From the NCBI GenBank assembly GCA_029780675.1, contig JAKOYE010000074.1, positions 1-64,000 of the forward strand: a DNA stretch of 64,000 nt, read 5' to 3'. Position 1 is the first letter of the stretch. Every line of letters starts with the position of its first letter. The DNA comes from Actinomycetes bacterium. GTDB lineage: Bacteria; Actinomycetota; Actinomycetes; Mycobacteriales; Mycobacteriaceae. The notes beneath the pieces are model-generated. The model saw only the letters and a program-made list of their open reading frames with translations, ran no database searches and was not told the DNA's origin. Position numbers and translations under genes: made by a program. Below, one piece after another: positions 54,121 through 62,304 of the stretch.

Positions 54121-54954
54121 TCATCGCAGGAACCTTGCTGTTCCGGCGGCTCGCAGGGCGAAGCCCGCCTTGGCCTGCCGATAGCCCAGAAGGCCGCCCG
54201 CGGCCGTCAGCATCGCCAGCCCTACGAGCCCGGGTAGGGCCTGCCGGATGGCTTCGGCGATCCCCTCCGCCCGCGGAAGCAGGGATGGTGGCGGGAGGGC
54301 TGCCGGCGGGGGGAGGGGGGTCCGCGCTGTCTGTGCGATTGCTGACGGCGCCCGCGGTGGCACTGCCGCCGGGCTCAACGAAACGGCATCCCGAACGGAC
54401 ATTCCGTCAGTCGGTACCGGGCCGGTCTCTGGGCCGGCGGTTGATGCAGCAGCCGGCGGCATCGCCGGCGCGGCGGGGGTGAACGACACCGGGGACCGAG
54501 GCGCCTCCGACAGGACCGTGACAGGTTGGGCTGCCGGCGTGGGCGGCTCCGCTCCGACGAAGAAGGTGTTCCAGTTGCCATCGCGAGTATCCGGGAACGG
54601 CGGCCACGGTGGCCAGTACGGCCAACGGTGGCAGGGCCGTGGCCGTGGATCTGGCTCCGTGCCCTCGGTGGGCGTCGTCGAAGGACCTCGGCCGGCCCGG
54701 GTCTCACGGTCCGGTGCGTCGTTGGTCTGGGTGTCGAGTCTCCGGGGGCCGCGCCCCGAGGTGCCCTCGGCCGTCTGGGCGGATCTGCGCGTCGCCCCCG
54801 GGGAGACCCCGGACTCCGCGCGGACGCCGGTATCGGTCCGGTTGCCGACGTCGGCGACCGCCGGTGCGGCGGGCAGGAGCAGTGCTGCCGCCGCCACTGT
54901 GCCTCCGGCGATGGTCCAGCACATCACCGAAACGCTTCGGAGCGATCGGTTCAC
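54121..54954 (-). CDS. Secreted Pro-rich protein with C-terminal anchor
   Basis: This 277-aa protein has a signal peptide (about 1-34, ending AVADV), a Thr/Pro/Arg-rich low-complexity region, a WPYWPPWPPFP cluster (about 112-122), more Pro/Ala sequence and a C-terminal hydrophobic helix (GLVGLAMLTAAGGLLGY) with a basic end. It therefore looks exported and held in the membrane. No family of known function is recognised. It is divergent from the Rv3850-like gene and upstream of the ImmA/IrrE gene by 32 bp, so may be co-transcribed with it. Confidence 0.7.
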   Translation of the reverse strand: MNRSLRSVSVMCWTIAGGTVAAAALLLPAAPAVADVGNRTDTGVRAESGVSPGATRRSAQTAEGTSGRGPRRLDTQTNDAPDRETRAGRGPSTTPTEGTEPDPRPRPCHRWPYWPPWPPFPDTRDGNWNTFFVGAEPPTPAAQPVTVLSEAPRSPVSFTPAAPAMPPAAASTAGPETGPVPTDGMSVRDAVSLSPAAVPPRAPSAIAQTARTPLPPPAALPPPSLLPRAEGIAEAIRQALPGLVGLAMLTAAGGLLGYRQAKAGFALRAAGTARFLR

Positions 54955-55123
54955 TGACGGACTTCCTCGACTGGATCAGGCGCCGTCCGGCGCCGGGGTT
55001 TAAGGATCGACCCACTATTCTCCCATATCCGCAGGTGGCGGGAGTGCTGCTTTGGGGGAGGCGCTAGGGTTAGCGCACCGATCGCGGGAATGCTCGCGGA
55101 TCGCCGTTGGATTGGCTTGAATT

Positions 55124-55148
55124 GGCCCGAGCGGGCCCGGCTCGGGCC
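55124..55148 (+). promoter_or_regulatory. Hairpin upstream of the Rv3850-like gene
   Basis: GGCCCGAG and CTCGGGCC form a perfect 8-bp stem around a 9-nt GC-only loop, ending 38 bases before the ATG. It may be in the mRNA leader or mark an operator. The rest of the 232-bp divergent gap shows no gene. Confidence 0.4.
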
Positions 55149-55186
55149 ATGAAAGACCTCGACGAGACTCCCGGGAGGCAGTCGCG

Positions 55187-55843
55187 ATGGCCCTGTTCAC
55201 GAAGCGGAAGAGCCGTGCGACCCGTCGCGCCGAGGCGCGTGCGCTCAAGGCGAAGGCCAAGATGGAGGCCAAGCTCGCGGCGAAGAACGAGACCAAGCGC
55301 ATCCGGGCTGCCGAGCGGTCCGAGAACAAGGCGATCCGGGCCCAGGCCCGGGCCCAGCGGGAGGCCGATCGTGCCGCGGTGAAGGTGGCCGAGGCGCAGT
55401 TGCGCACCGTTCGGGAGGGCAAACTGCTGGCGCCGGGCAGGGTGCGGCGCACACTGACGGTCTCCCGGTTGCTGGCTCCGGTCGTGGTGCCGGTGGCCTA
55501 CCGGGCTGTCATCGCGGCGCGCGGCGCGATCGACGAGCGCCGAGCCGATCGGCTGGGGGTACCGCTGACCGAACTCGGGCAGTTCTCCGGGCAGGGCGGC
55601 AGGTTGTCGGCACGAATCGCGGGTGCCGAGAGTTCGCTGCGGCAGCTGTCGGCGAACAAGCCCAAAGATGTGGAGACCAAGCAGTTCGTGGCGGCGATGA
55701 CCGAGCGGCTGACCGCTTTGTCCGCCGCGGTGACGGCGGCCGAGAATATGCCGGGCCCGGCGCGACGGACCGCGCAGCAGTCCATCAGCTCCCAACTCGA
55801 CGGTGTCGAGGCCGATCTGCTGGCCAGACTGGGTGTGCGCTGA
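55187..55843 (+). CDS. Conserved basic helical protein, Rv3850 homologue
   Basis: This 218-aa protein equals M. tuberculosis Rv3850 in length. The first 80 residues are Lys/Arg/Ala/Glu-rich and form a long charged helix or coiled coil (RRAEARALKAKAKMEAKLAAK). A hydrophobic stretch follows (about 93-112, VSRLLAPVVVPVAYRAVI), then a C-terminal helical domain (130-218). No catalytic motif is visible. The ATG follows GGGAGG at good spacing. The stop is 1 bp from the GTG of the CopC gene. Confidence 0.85.
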   Translation: MALFTKRKSRATRRAEARALKAKAKMEAKLAAKNETKRIRAAERSENKAIRAQARAQREADRAAVKVAEAQLRTVREGKLLAPGRVRRTLTVSRLLAPVVVPVAYRAVIAARGAIDERRADRLGVPLTELGQFSGQGGRLSARIAGAESSLRQLSANKPKDVETKQFVAAMTERLTALSAAVTAAENMPGPARRTAQQSISSQLDGVEADLLARLGVR

Positions 55844-55844
55844 C

Positions 55845-56360
55845 GTGACGCGGGGTCGCCGTTCGGTGCTCCGCGGCATTGCCGTCGCCGTACTGGTGGT
55901 GGCGGCCTGGTTGGGGATCGGTGTTCCCGCCGCGGCACATACCGCGTTGATCGCCACCGACCCGGCCGCCGATGCGGCTTTGTCCTCCGGGCCGGCCCGG
56001 GTGAGCGCCACCTTCAACGAGGAGCTGCAGCCAACCTTCGCGGCGATGACCGTCGTCGGCCCCGACCGGAACGTCTGGTCGGTGGGGGACGCACAGGTTC
56101 GCGGTGCGGTCGTCGGCGTCGGTGTGCGGCCCCTCGGGCCTTCAGGCAGGTACACCGTGAACTATCGCGTCACCTCGGCGGACGGTCACGTGGTGTCTGG
56201 ATCATGGTCGTTCACGGTGACGGTCCCCAGCTCGGGAGTGCCCGGTCCGACCGCCTCGACCCAGGCTCCACCTGGTCGAATCCCGCTGTGGCCGTTGGCG
56301 CTCGGCACCGTCCTGCTGGCGCTTGCCGTGGTGGGCTGGACGTTGCGCCGGCGATCGTGA
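55845..56360 (+). CDS. CopC-domain copper-binding exported protein, Rv3851 position
   Basis: This 171-aa protein has a signal peptide (about 1-31) cleaved to leave an N-terminal His (AAHTALIATDPAA), as in CopC copper-brace proteins. The CopC beta-sandwich (about 32-125) ends with SADGHVVSGSWSF, whose Asp and His complete the Cu(II) site. A Pro/Thr linker and a C-terminal membrane helix (about 145-166) with basic end anchor it. The GTG at 55845 follows the preceding stop by 1 bp. A role in periplasmic copper handling is likely from the fold. Confidence 0.85.
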   Translation: MTRGRRSVLRGIAVAVLVVAAWLGIGVPAAAHTALIATDPAADAALSSGPARVSATFNEELQPTFAAMTVVGPDRNVWSVGDAQVRGAVVGVGVRPLGPSGRYTVNYRVTSADGHVVSGSWSFTVTVPSSGVPGPTASTQAPPGRIPLWPLALGTVLLALAVVGWTLRRRS

Positions 56361-56457
56361 CTCGCTGCGGGTTCGGGGCCGGCCGCTGGCATGATGATTC
56401 GAGCGCAGCGATACGTCTGGAGTTGGCGTCGGACGGCGCCGGAGAGGGAGCGTTCAC

Positions 56458-56970
56458 ATGACGGATTCGCACGGTCCGGTCGAGCAGCCCGGGTCCACGC
56501 CGCCGGCCCCGAGGAAGGCGCCGGCGAAGAAGGCCGTGTCGAAGCAGGCCGCATCCAAACAGTCTGAGGCGCAGAAACTGCCCGCAAAGAAGGCGGCCGC
56601 CAAACCACCGGCGAGGAAATCCGCGCCGACGAAGACGTCCGCGGGCAATACGACCCCGGCCAAGGCAGCGGCGAAGAAGGCTCCCCAGCAGAAGCCGCCG
56701 GTGAAGAAGGCGCCGCCGGCCGCGCTGGAGGCACGGCCCGAAGCGCCGGCGATCGAGGCCGGCCCCCCGCACGCTGCGCTGCCGGCGGCCCACGTTCCGC
56801 CCGCGCTCGCGTCGGTTGATAACCCGCCCGCCCGCGCTGCGGTTGATAACCCGCCCGCCCGCAACCCGGTTGACCCGCCAGAGCCCGGCAACCGGGGTCT
56901 CGTGGTGGCCCTCGGTGTGCTGGCGGTCATCCTCGTGACGGTGCTGGTCCGTCGATTGCGCCGGGGCTGA
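56458..56970 (+). CDS. hns: H-NS-like membrane-anchored protein, Rv3852 homologue
   Basis: This 170-aa protein has a Lys/Ala/Pro-rich N-terminal region (about 15-90) with AKKA/PAKKA repeats like the DNA-binding tails of histone H1 and Lsr2-associated proteins. A Pro/Ala linker with two near-identical repeats and a C-terminal membrane helix (about 146-165) follow. M. tuberculosis Rv3852 is described as H-NS-like and membrane-attached. The ATG is preceded by GGAGAGGGAG. Confidence 0.85.
   Translation: MTDSHGPVEQPGSTPPAPRKAPAKKAVSKQAASKQSEAQKLPAKKAAAKPPARKSAPTKTSAGNTTPAKAAAKKAPQQKPPVKKAPPAALEARPEAPAIEAGPPHAALPAAHVPPALASVDNPPARAAVDNPPARNPVDPPEPGNRGLVVALGVLAVILVTVLVRRLRRG
56815..56868 (+). repeat. 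Two 27-bp direct repeats in hns
   Basis: The DNA unit GCGG/TCGGTTGATAACCCGCCCGCCCGC occurs twice in tandem and encodes VDNPPAR twice, in the linker of the H-NS-like protein. Confidence 0.8.
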
Positions 56971-56973
56971 CGG

Positions 56974-57456
56974 GTGGCCGTCGAGTTCCGCGCGACCGCG
57001 GACCTGGTCGATGACATCGGGGACGCGGTGCGCAGTTGTGATCTGCAGTTCGGCCAGTACGGCGGTCGGACGCAGTTCGCGGGGCCGGTCAGTACGGTGC
57101 GGTGTTTCGAGGACAACGCCCTGCTGAAATCCGTCCTCTCCGAACCCGGCGACGGCCGAGTTCTGGTCGTCGACGGCGCCGGTTCTTTGCACACTGCTCT
57201 GGTCGGTGACGTGATCGCCGAACTGGCTCGGTCCAACGGCTGGACCGGACTGATCCTGCACGGCGCGGTGCGCGACGCGGCGACGCTGCGCACCCTGGAC
57301 ATCGGCATCAAGGCGTTGGGAACCAACCCGCGGAAGAGTTCCAAGACCGGAGCGGGGGAGCGCGACGTCGTCGTCAGTTTCGGCGGAGTGAGCTTTGCTC
57401 CCGGTGAGACGGTGTTCAGCGACGACGACGGGATCGTCGTCGTCGGCGCCGGCTGA
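56974..57456 (+). CDS. rraA: RraA-family protein (annotated MenG in older databases)
   Basis: This 160-aa protein of the RraA/aldolase fold binds RNase E in Escherichia coli; other members are metal-dependent aldolases. The conserved pieces are [20 protein letters not shown] type (here [12 protein letters not shown]), [19 protein letters not shown] and [26 protein letters not shown]. tuberculosis Rv3853 is the counterpart, crystallised and shown not to be a menaquinone methyltransferase. GTG at 56974 starts 3 bp after the hns stop, so the two are co-transcribed. Confidence 0.92.
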   Translation: MAVEFRATADLVDDIGDAVRSCDLQFGQYGGRTQFAGPVSTVRCFEDNALLKSVLSEPGDGRVLVVDGAGSLHTALVGDVIAELARSNGWTGLILHGAVRDAATLRTLDIGIKALGTNPRKSSKTGAGERDVVVSFGGVSFAPGETVFSDDDGIVVVGAG

Positions 57457-57545
57457 CCCGTCCCCGCAACGGGATGCCGCGGAGGCCCCCGAAGATCGCC
57501 CCAGCCGGGCATCACCCCGCGTTATGACTGCACCGACGATGCGCC

Positions 57546-57551
57546 TAGTGT
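57546..57551 (+). promoter_or_regulatory. Leaderless -10 candidate for the penicillin-binding protein gene
   Basis: TAGTGT followed by 7 nt precedes ATG at 57559. It supports that ATG over the GTG at 57550. The 101-bp gap before it shows nothing else. Confidence 0.4.
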
Positions 57552-57558
57552 GGTCGGA

Positions 57559-60153
57559 ATGTCGGAGCAGTACCCTCCTGCGCGGCCGACCATCATCAGA
57601 ATGGCGCTGTTCTGCCTGCTTGCCGGGGTGCTGACCGCGGGGTTGCTGTTCCCGGTCGTCGGCGGTGCCGGTTTGGTGAGCAACACCGCCTCGGAGTCGG
57701 TGGCACAGGATTCGGCGACCATCCTCGAGGGCGAGGTTCCCGCGGTGTCGACGATGGTCGACGCGGCCGGTAACACCATCGCCTGGATCTACGTCCAACG
57801 GCGCTTCCAGGTTCCGTCCGAACGTATCGCCGACACCATGAAACTGGCGATCGTCTCCATCGAGGACAAGCGGTTCGCCGAACACAACGGTGTGGATCTG
57901 CAGGGCACGCTCACCGGCCTGGCGGGCTACCTCAAGGGTGCGGTGGACACCCGCGGCGGATCGACGATCGAGCAGCAGTACGTCAAGAACTTCAATCTGC
58001 TGGTCAACGCACAGACCGAAGCCGAACGGCTGGCAGCGGTGGAGACCACGCCGACCCGCAAACTGCGGGAGATCAGGATGGCGCTCACGCTGTCCAAGAC
58101 GCTGACCAAGCCGGAAATCCTGACCCGGTACCTCAACCTGGTCTCATTCGGCAACGGTGCGTACGGCATTCAGGACGCCGCGCGCACCTACTTCGGCATC
58201 AACGCCGCCGACCTGAACTGGCAGCAGGCCGCACTGCTGGCCGGACTCGTGCAGTCGACCAGCACGCTGAATCCGTACACCAATCCCGAGGGTGCCCTCG
58301 ATCGCCGGAACCTGGTCCTGGACACCATGATCCAGAACCTGCCGGAATACGCCGACGAACTGAGGGCGGCCCGGGAACAGCCGCTGGGAATCTTGCCCCG
58401 GCCCAGTTCGGTCCCGCAAGGCTGCATCGCGGCGGGGGACCGGGCATTCTTCTGCGATTACGCGCTCGAGTACCTGGCCAAGGCCGGCATCAGCAAAGAG
58501 GACATCGCCCGCAACGGCTATCTGATCAAGACCACCCTGGACCCCACCGTCCAGGACAGCGTGAAGAAGGCCATCGACAGCGTGGCCAGCCCGACACTGG
58601 ACAGTGTCGCCAGCGTGATGAGTGTGATCCGGCCGGGTACCGACGACCACCGGGTGCTGGCCATGGGTGACAACCGGACGTACGGTCTGAGGCTCGAACG
58701 GGGCGAGACCGTCCAACCGCAGCCCTTCACGCTGGGCGGAGACGGGGCCGGTTCGGTGTTCAAGATCTTCACCAGTGCCGCCGCACTGGAGATGGGCATG
58801 GGGATCAACGCGCCGCTTGACGTTCCGGCCACCTTCCAGGGTGTCGGCCTGGGGGAGAGCAATACCCCCGGCTGCCCGCCCAAGGCCTGGTGCGTGAAGA
58901 ACGGCTCCGGCTATCGCAGCCCGATGACCATGTCCGAGGCGCTGGCGCTGTCCCCCAACACCGCGTTCGCCAAGCTGATCCAGCAGGTCGGCGTCGGCCG
59001 GACCGTCGACATGGCAGTGCGGTTGGGCCTGCGTTCCTACGCGGAGCCGGGTACGGCGCGTGACTATGTGCCCACGAGCGACGAGAGCCTGGCCGACTAC
59101 GTCAAGCGGGCGAACATCGGTTCGTTCACCCTCGGTCCGTTCGAAGTCAACCCGCTGGAACTGTCCAACGTCGCCGCCACCCTGGCGTCCGGGGGGATGT
59201 GGTGTCCGCCCAGCCCGATCGACACGGTGTTCGACCGACGGGGTAACGAGATCGCCCTGTCAACGCCGAAGTGCGAGCGGGTCGTCTCCGAGGGCCTGGC
59301 CAACGCTCTGACCGTCGCGATGTCGAAGGACACCACGATGGGAACCGGTGCGGCGGCCGCCGGATCCGTGGGCTGGAGCCTGCCGATGGCCGGTAAGACC
59401 GGCACCACCGAGTCGCACCGGTCCGCGGCCTTCCTCGGCTACACCAATCAGTTGGCCGCCGCGAGTTACATATTCGACGACTCCCCCAAGCCCGCCGCGC
59501 TGTGTGCGTTCCCGCTGCGCAAATGCGGCGGCGGGGGCAACCTGTACGGCGGCACCTCCCCGGCACAGACCTGGTTTGTGGCGATGAACCCGATCGCGAC
59601 CAACTTCGGACCGGTGACGTTGCCGCCCACTGATTCCCGCTATGTCGACGGCGTACCCGGTGTTGCGGTGCCCTCGGTTCAGGGTCTGAATGTCGATGCC
59701 GCGAAGAGACGGATCACCGAGGCCGGATTCCAGGTTGCCGACCAGCCCACCCCTGTCCCCAGTTGGGCGGCCAAGGGCGCGGTGGTCGGAACGTCGCCCA
59801 CCGGCCAGGCGCTGCCCGGTTCGACGGTGACCATCAACATCAGCTCGGGGATCGCTCCCGCGCCCCCGCCGCCGGTCTACACCGGCCCCGGAAACGACAA
59901 CGTCGACGCGCCGCCGCCGCCCCCGCCGCCCCCGCCGCCGGATGTCACGATCATCGAGATCCCGGGCCTGCCGCCGATCACGCTGCCGTTCCCGCCGCCG
60001 CCCCCGCCCCCGCCGCCGCCGGGACCCGAGCCGCCTCCGCCGCCGCCGCCCCCAGCCCCCGAGCCGTCTCCGCCGCCCCCGCCGGCGCCGGAGCCGCCTC
60101 CGCCCCCACCGGCTCCTGAGCCGCTACCGCCACCGCCGCCCCCGCCGGCGTAG
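57559..60153 (+). CDS. Bifunctional class A penicillin-binding protein, PonA2-type
   Basis: This 864-aa peptidoglycan synthase has one membrane helix (about 15-37), a GT51 transglycosylase domain (about 90-275; EDKRFAEHNGVD, RGGSTIEQQYVKN) and a transpeptidase domain (about 365-690; S-V-F-K in GAGSVFKIFT, SPNTAF, KTGTTE). One PASTA domain (about 712-775) follows. The last 90 residues are almost only Pro with Glu/Ala, unusually long. It is close to PonA2 (Rv3682, 810 aa), but its place beside rraA suggests a second PonA2-like copy, as PonA3 in fast growers. ATG at 57559 fits a leaderless promoter. Confidence 0.9.
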   Translation: MSEQYPPARPTIIRMALFCLLAGVLTAGLLFPVVGGAGLVSNTASESVAQDSATILEGEVPAVSTMVDAAGNTIAWIYVQRRFQVPSERIADTMKLAIVSIEDKRFAEHNGVDLQGTLTGLAGYLKGAVDTRGGSTIEQQYVKNFNLLVNAQTEAERLAAVETTPTRKLREIRMALTLSKTLTKPEILTRYLNLVSFGNGAYGIQDAARTYFGINAADLNWQQAALLAGLVQSTSTLNPYTNPEGALDRRNLVLDTMIQNLPEYADELRAAREQPLGILPRPSSVPQGCIAAGDRAFFCDYALEYLAKAGISKEDIARNGYLIKTTLDPTVQDSVKKAIDSVASPTLDSVASVMSVIRPGTDDHRVLAMGDNRTYGLRLERGETVQPQPFTLGGDGAGSVFKIFTSAAALEMGMGINAPLDVPATFQGVGLGESNTPGCPPKAWCVKNGSGYRSPMTMSEALALSPNTAFAKLIQQVGVGRTVDMAVRLGLRSYAEPGTARDYVPTSDESLADYVKRANIGSFTLGPFEVNPLELSNVAATLASGGMWCPPSPIDTVFDRRGNEIALSTPKCERVVSEGLANALTVAMSKDTTMGTGAAAAGSVGWSLPMAGKTGTTESHRSAAFLGYTNQLAAASYIFDDSPKPAALCAFPLRKCGGGGNLYGGTSPAQTWFVAMNPIATNFGPVTLPPTDSRYVDGVPGVAVPSVQGLNVDAAKRRITEAGFQVADQPTPVPSWAAKGAVVGTSPTGQALPGSTVTINISSGIAPAPPPPVYTGPGNDNVDAPPPPPPPPPPDVTIIEIPGLPPITLPFPPPPPPPPPPGPEPPPPPPPPAPEPSPPPPPAPEPPPPPPAPEPLPPPPPPPA

Positions 60154-60184
60154 CGCGACCATCAGCCAGCTGAACAGCGGCGAG

Positions 60185-61039
60185 ATGTGCCGGACAACGG
60201 CAACCCCGAACTGCGGCACGGTGTTGGCCGGCTGCCGCATCCGCCGACACCGGGCAGACGGGTTCCACTACCGACCGGGACGCGCTGGCGGATCGCCCGG
60301 AAACTGGGGACGGTTCACCTACACCGTCTACGCTGCGGCGCTCGATTTCGGCGACGGCATGGTGACGTCGGGCACCCCCCTTGGCGTCATCACCCAGGTC
60401 GAGGAATTCAGCGGCGGTGAGTGGACGGTCATCCCGCCGTCGGAATGGTCCGAGCAGCCCTACGCGGATGCCATCAACCCCACCATGGGTGTCAATCCCT
60501 ACACGGGCGCCGTCATCGCCAGCCCGGTGCCCACGCTGCCGGGGCAACTCGGGCAGGGACTGCTGTTCAACGAGCCGGGCCAGACGTTGACATTCGGTGC
60601 GAACCCGTTGTCTCCGGTCACGGCGGTTGACGGCTGGTTCTACACCGACCTGCAGATCGAGGTCGACTACGACGGAGTCGCCACGGGTATCGGACCCGTG
60701 ACCGGGACGATCGACAGCGGTGGCCTGGGCGGTGGTGTGACGACCGGCATGCTTCCCTCGAGCCTGTCCGACCTCAAAGTCGGCGACACCCTGCCCGAGG
60801 GAACGCAGATCTCGGTCTACAGCAGCGACGGCCAGACGCTGATCTACCGAACTGTGGTCACCTCCGGGGCCGACGGCCCGGTGCCCACCGTGTGGCAGGA
60901 CGACCTGGGGTTCAACACCGGGGTCATTCCGTTCCTGCAGGGGCCGATCCATTTCTCCTACCTGCCGGTGGGAGACGGGTTCGGACCGGACAGTGGAATA
61001 GCGACCTTCGACTACGCACCGTCGGCGTTGTCGCGTTAG
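60185..61039 (+). pseudogene. PecA-like aspartic protease fragment, N-terminally truncated
   Basis: Downstream of the penicillin-binding protein, the frame encodes the C-terminal part of a PE_PGRS/PecA-type aspartic protease: LDFGDGMVTSG, TLPGQLGQGLLF, LTFGANPLSPV, the second active-site segment IDSGG, and the closing FNTGVIPFLQGP and FDYAP pattern. The first active-site segment (DTGS type) and any PE domain or signal peptide are missing. The sequence from the ATG at 60185 to about 60,310 is not family-like. The frame upstream of 60185 is a shadow of the Pro-rich tail. It is probably decayed or translated from an unclear start. Confidence 0.6.
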
Positions 61040-61070
61040 CGCGGGGATACCGCGTGGGCGCTGCGGTCGT

Positions 61071-62285
61071 TCAGAGAGCGACGTTCAGGCTCGCCATACC
61101 GCGCAGGGTGACGTGGGGTTTGTAAACCGGTTCGGCGGCGATCCGCGCTCCGGGGAATCGCCGGGTCATCGCCGACAGCGCCACCGACGCCTCCAACCGG
61201 GCCAGTGGTGCGCCCAGGCAGAAATGCGGGCCCAGGCCGAAGGCGAGGTGACGCACCGCCGTCCGGCCGGGATCGAAGTCGTTGGGGCGTTCGGTGGCGG
61301 CGGGATCCCGATGAGCCGCCGCCAGCAGCAGCATCATGGTGTCGCCCTGGGCGACGTGCACATCACCGATCGTCATGTCGTCCCCGGCAACCCGGCCGAC
61401 GAGTTGCACCGGCGGGTCGTACCGGAGGGTCTCCTCGGTGATCGCCGCGGCGAGAGACGGGTCAGCGCTCAGCGCGGACCAATGCTGCGGGTGACGCAAC
61501 ATCGCCAGGGCCGCGTTCGCGATCAGGTTGACCGTCGTCTCGTGGCCGGCGATCAGCAGGAGGTTGCAGGTCGCCACAATCTCGTCCTCGCTCAGCTGAT
61601 CACCGGACTCCTCGACGGCGATCAGGCCCGACATCAGGTCCTCACCAGGTTCGGCCCGGCGCCGCTCGAGCAGGCCGCGCAGGTACTGCCGCAACCACAG
61701 CCCGGCCTCCAGACGTTCCTCGAATCCGGGCGCGGCACCGGTGAAGGCGATGAAGGGATCCAGGCCCTGAGCCAATAGCTCTGAAGCCCAACTGAACTGG
61801 GGTTCGTCCTCCAGCGGTACACCGAGTAGCCGGCAGATCACCGCGACCGGCAGCGGATAGGCCAGATCGGCGATCACGTCGAAGTGACCCGACTGTTCGA
61901 CGGTGTCGAGCAGACCGTCCACCAGGGTCGTGATCTCGGGCTCGAGCGCCTTGACCACCCGCGGCGAGAACGCCTTGCTGACCAATCTGCGCAGGCGGGT
62001 GTGGTCGGGTGGATCGAGGAACAGGAAACCCGGTGTCCCGAACGGGCGGGCGGGCTGCCCCTCGGCGACCGCCTTCTGGGCGATGGTGGATTTGAGCCGG
62101 TCGCTGCACGACGATGGGTGCCGTAACACCGCATCGCAGTCCGCGAACGAGGAGAACACCACCAGATGCGTGTCGGGAAGTGGCAGCGGACCGTGCGCGC
62201 GGATCTGTTCGAATACCGGGTAGGGATCGGCGCGGTGGTCGGGGTCGAGCAGCTTCAGCAGCAGCGCCCTCGGATCATCGGTCAC
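61071..62285 (-). CDS. Cytochrome P450
   Basis: This 404-aa cytoplasmic P450 is soluble and bacterial. The I-helix reads AGHETTVN (about 240-247), the K-helix EETLRYDP (ExxR) and the haem loop FGLGPHFCLGAPLARLE. N- and C-terminal parts are complete. The substrate and CYP subfamily cannot be told from motifs. It needs a ferredoxin and reductase from elsewhere. It lies 19 bp from the RNase T2 gene on the same strand, though no functional link is evident. Confidence 0.92.
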   Translation of the reverse strand: MTDDPRALLLKLLDPDHRADPYPVFEQIRAHGPLPLPDTHLVVFSSFADCDAVLRHPSSCSDRLKSTIAQKAVAEGQPARPFGTPGFLFLDPPDHTRLRRLVSKAFSPRVVKALEPEITTLVDGLLDTVEQSGHFDVIADLAYPLPVAVICRLLGVPLEDEPQFSWASELLAQGLDPFIAFTGAAPGFEERLEAGLWLRQYLRGLLERRRAEPGEDLMSGLIAVEESGDQLSEDEIVATCNLLLIAGHETTVNLIANAALAMLRHPQHWSALSADPSLAAAITEETLRYDPPVQLVGRVAGDDMTIGDVHVAQGDTMMLLLAAAHRDPAATERPNDFDPGRTAVRHLAFGLGPHFCLGAPLARLEASVALSAMTRRFPGARIAAEPVYKPHVTLRGMASLNVAL

Positions 62286-62304
62286 CGCTCCAGTCTACCT
62301 GTGG

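Noticed and set aside
59942..60184. N-terminal extension of the protease fragment into the Pro-rich coding region
   Set aside because: The Arg/Ser/Pro run is the +1 reading of CCG repeats, not a real protein segment.
60187..60420. 77-codon frame after the penicillin-binding protein
   Set aside because: Out of frame with the protease fragment, Arg/Gly/His-rich and without motifs; it is a shadow frame.
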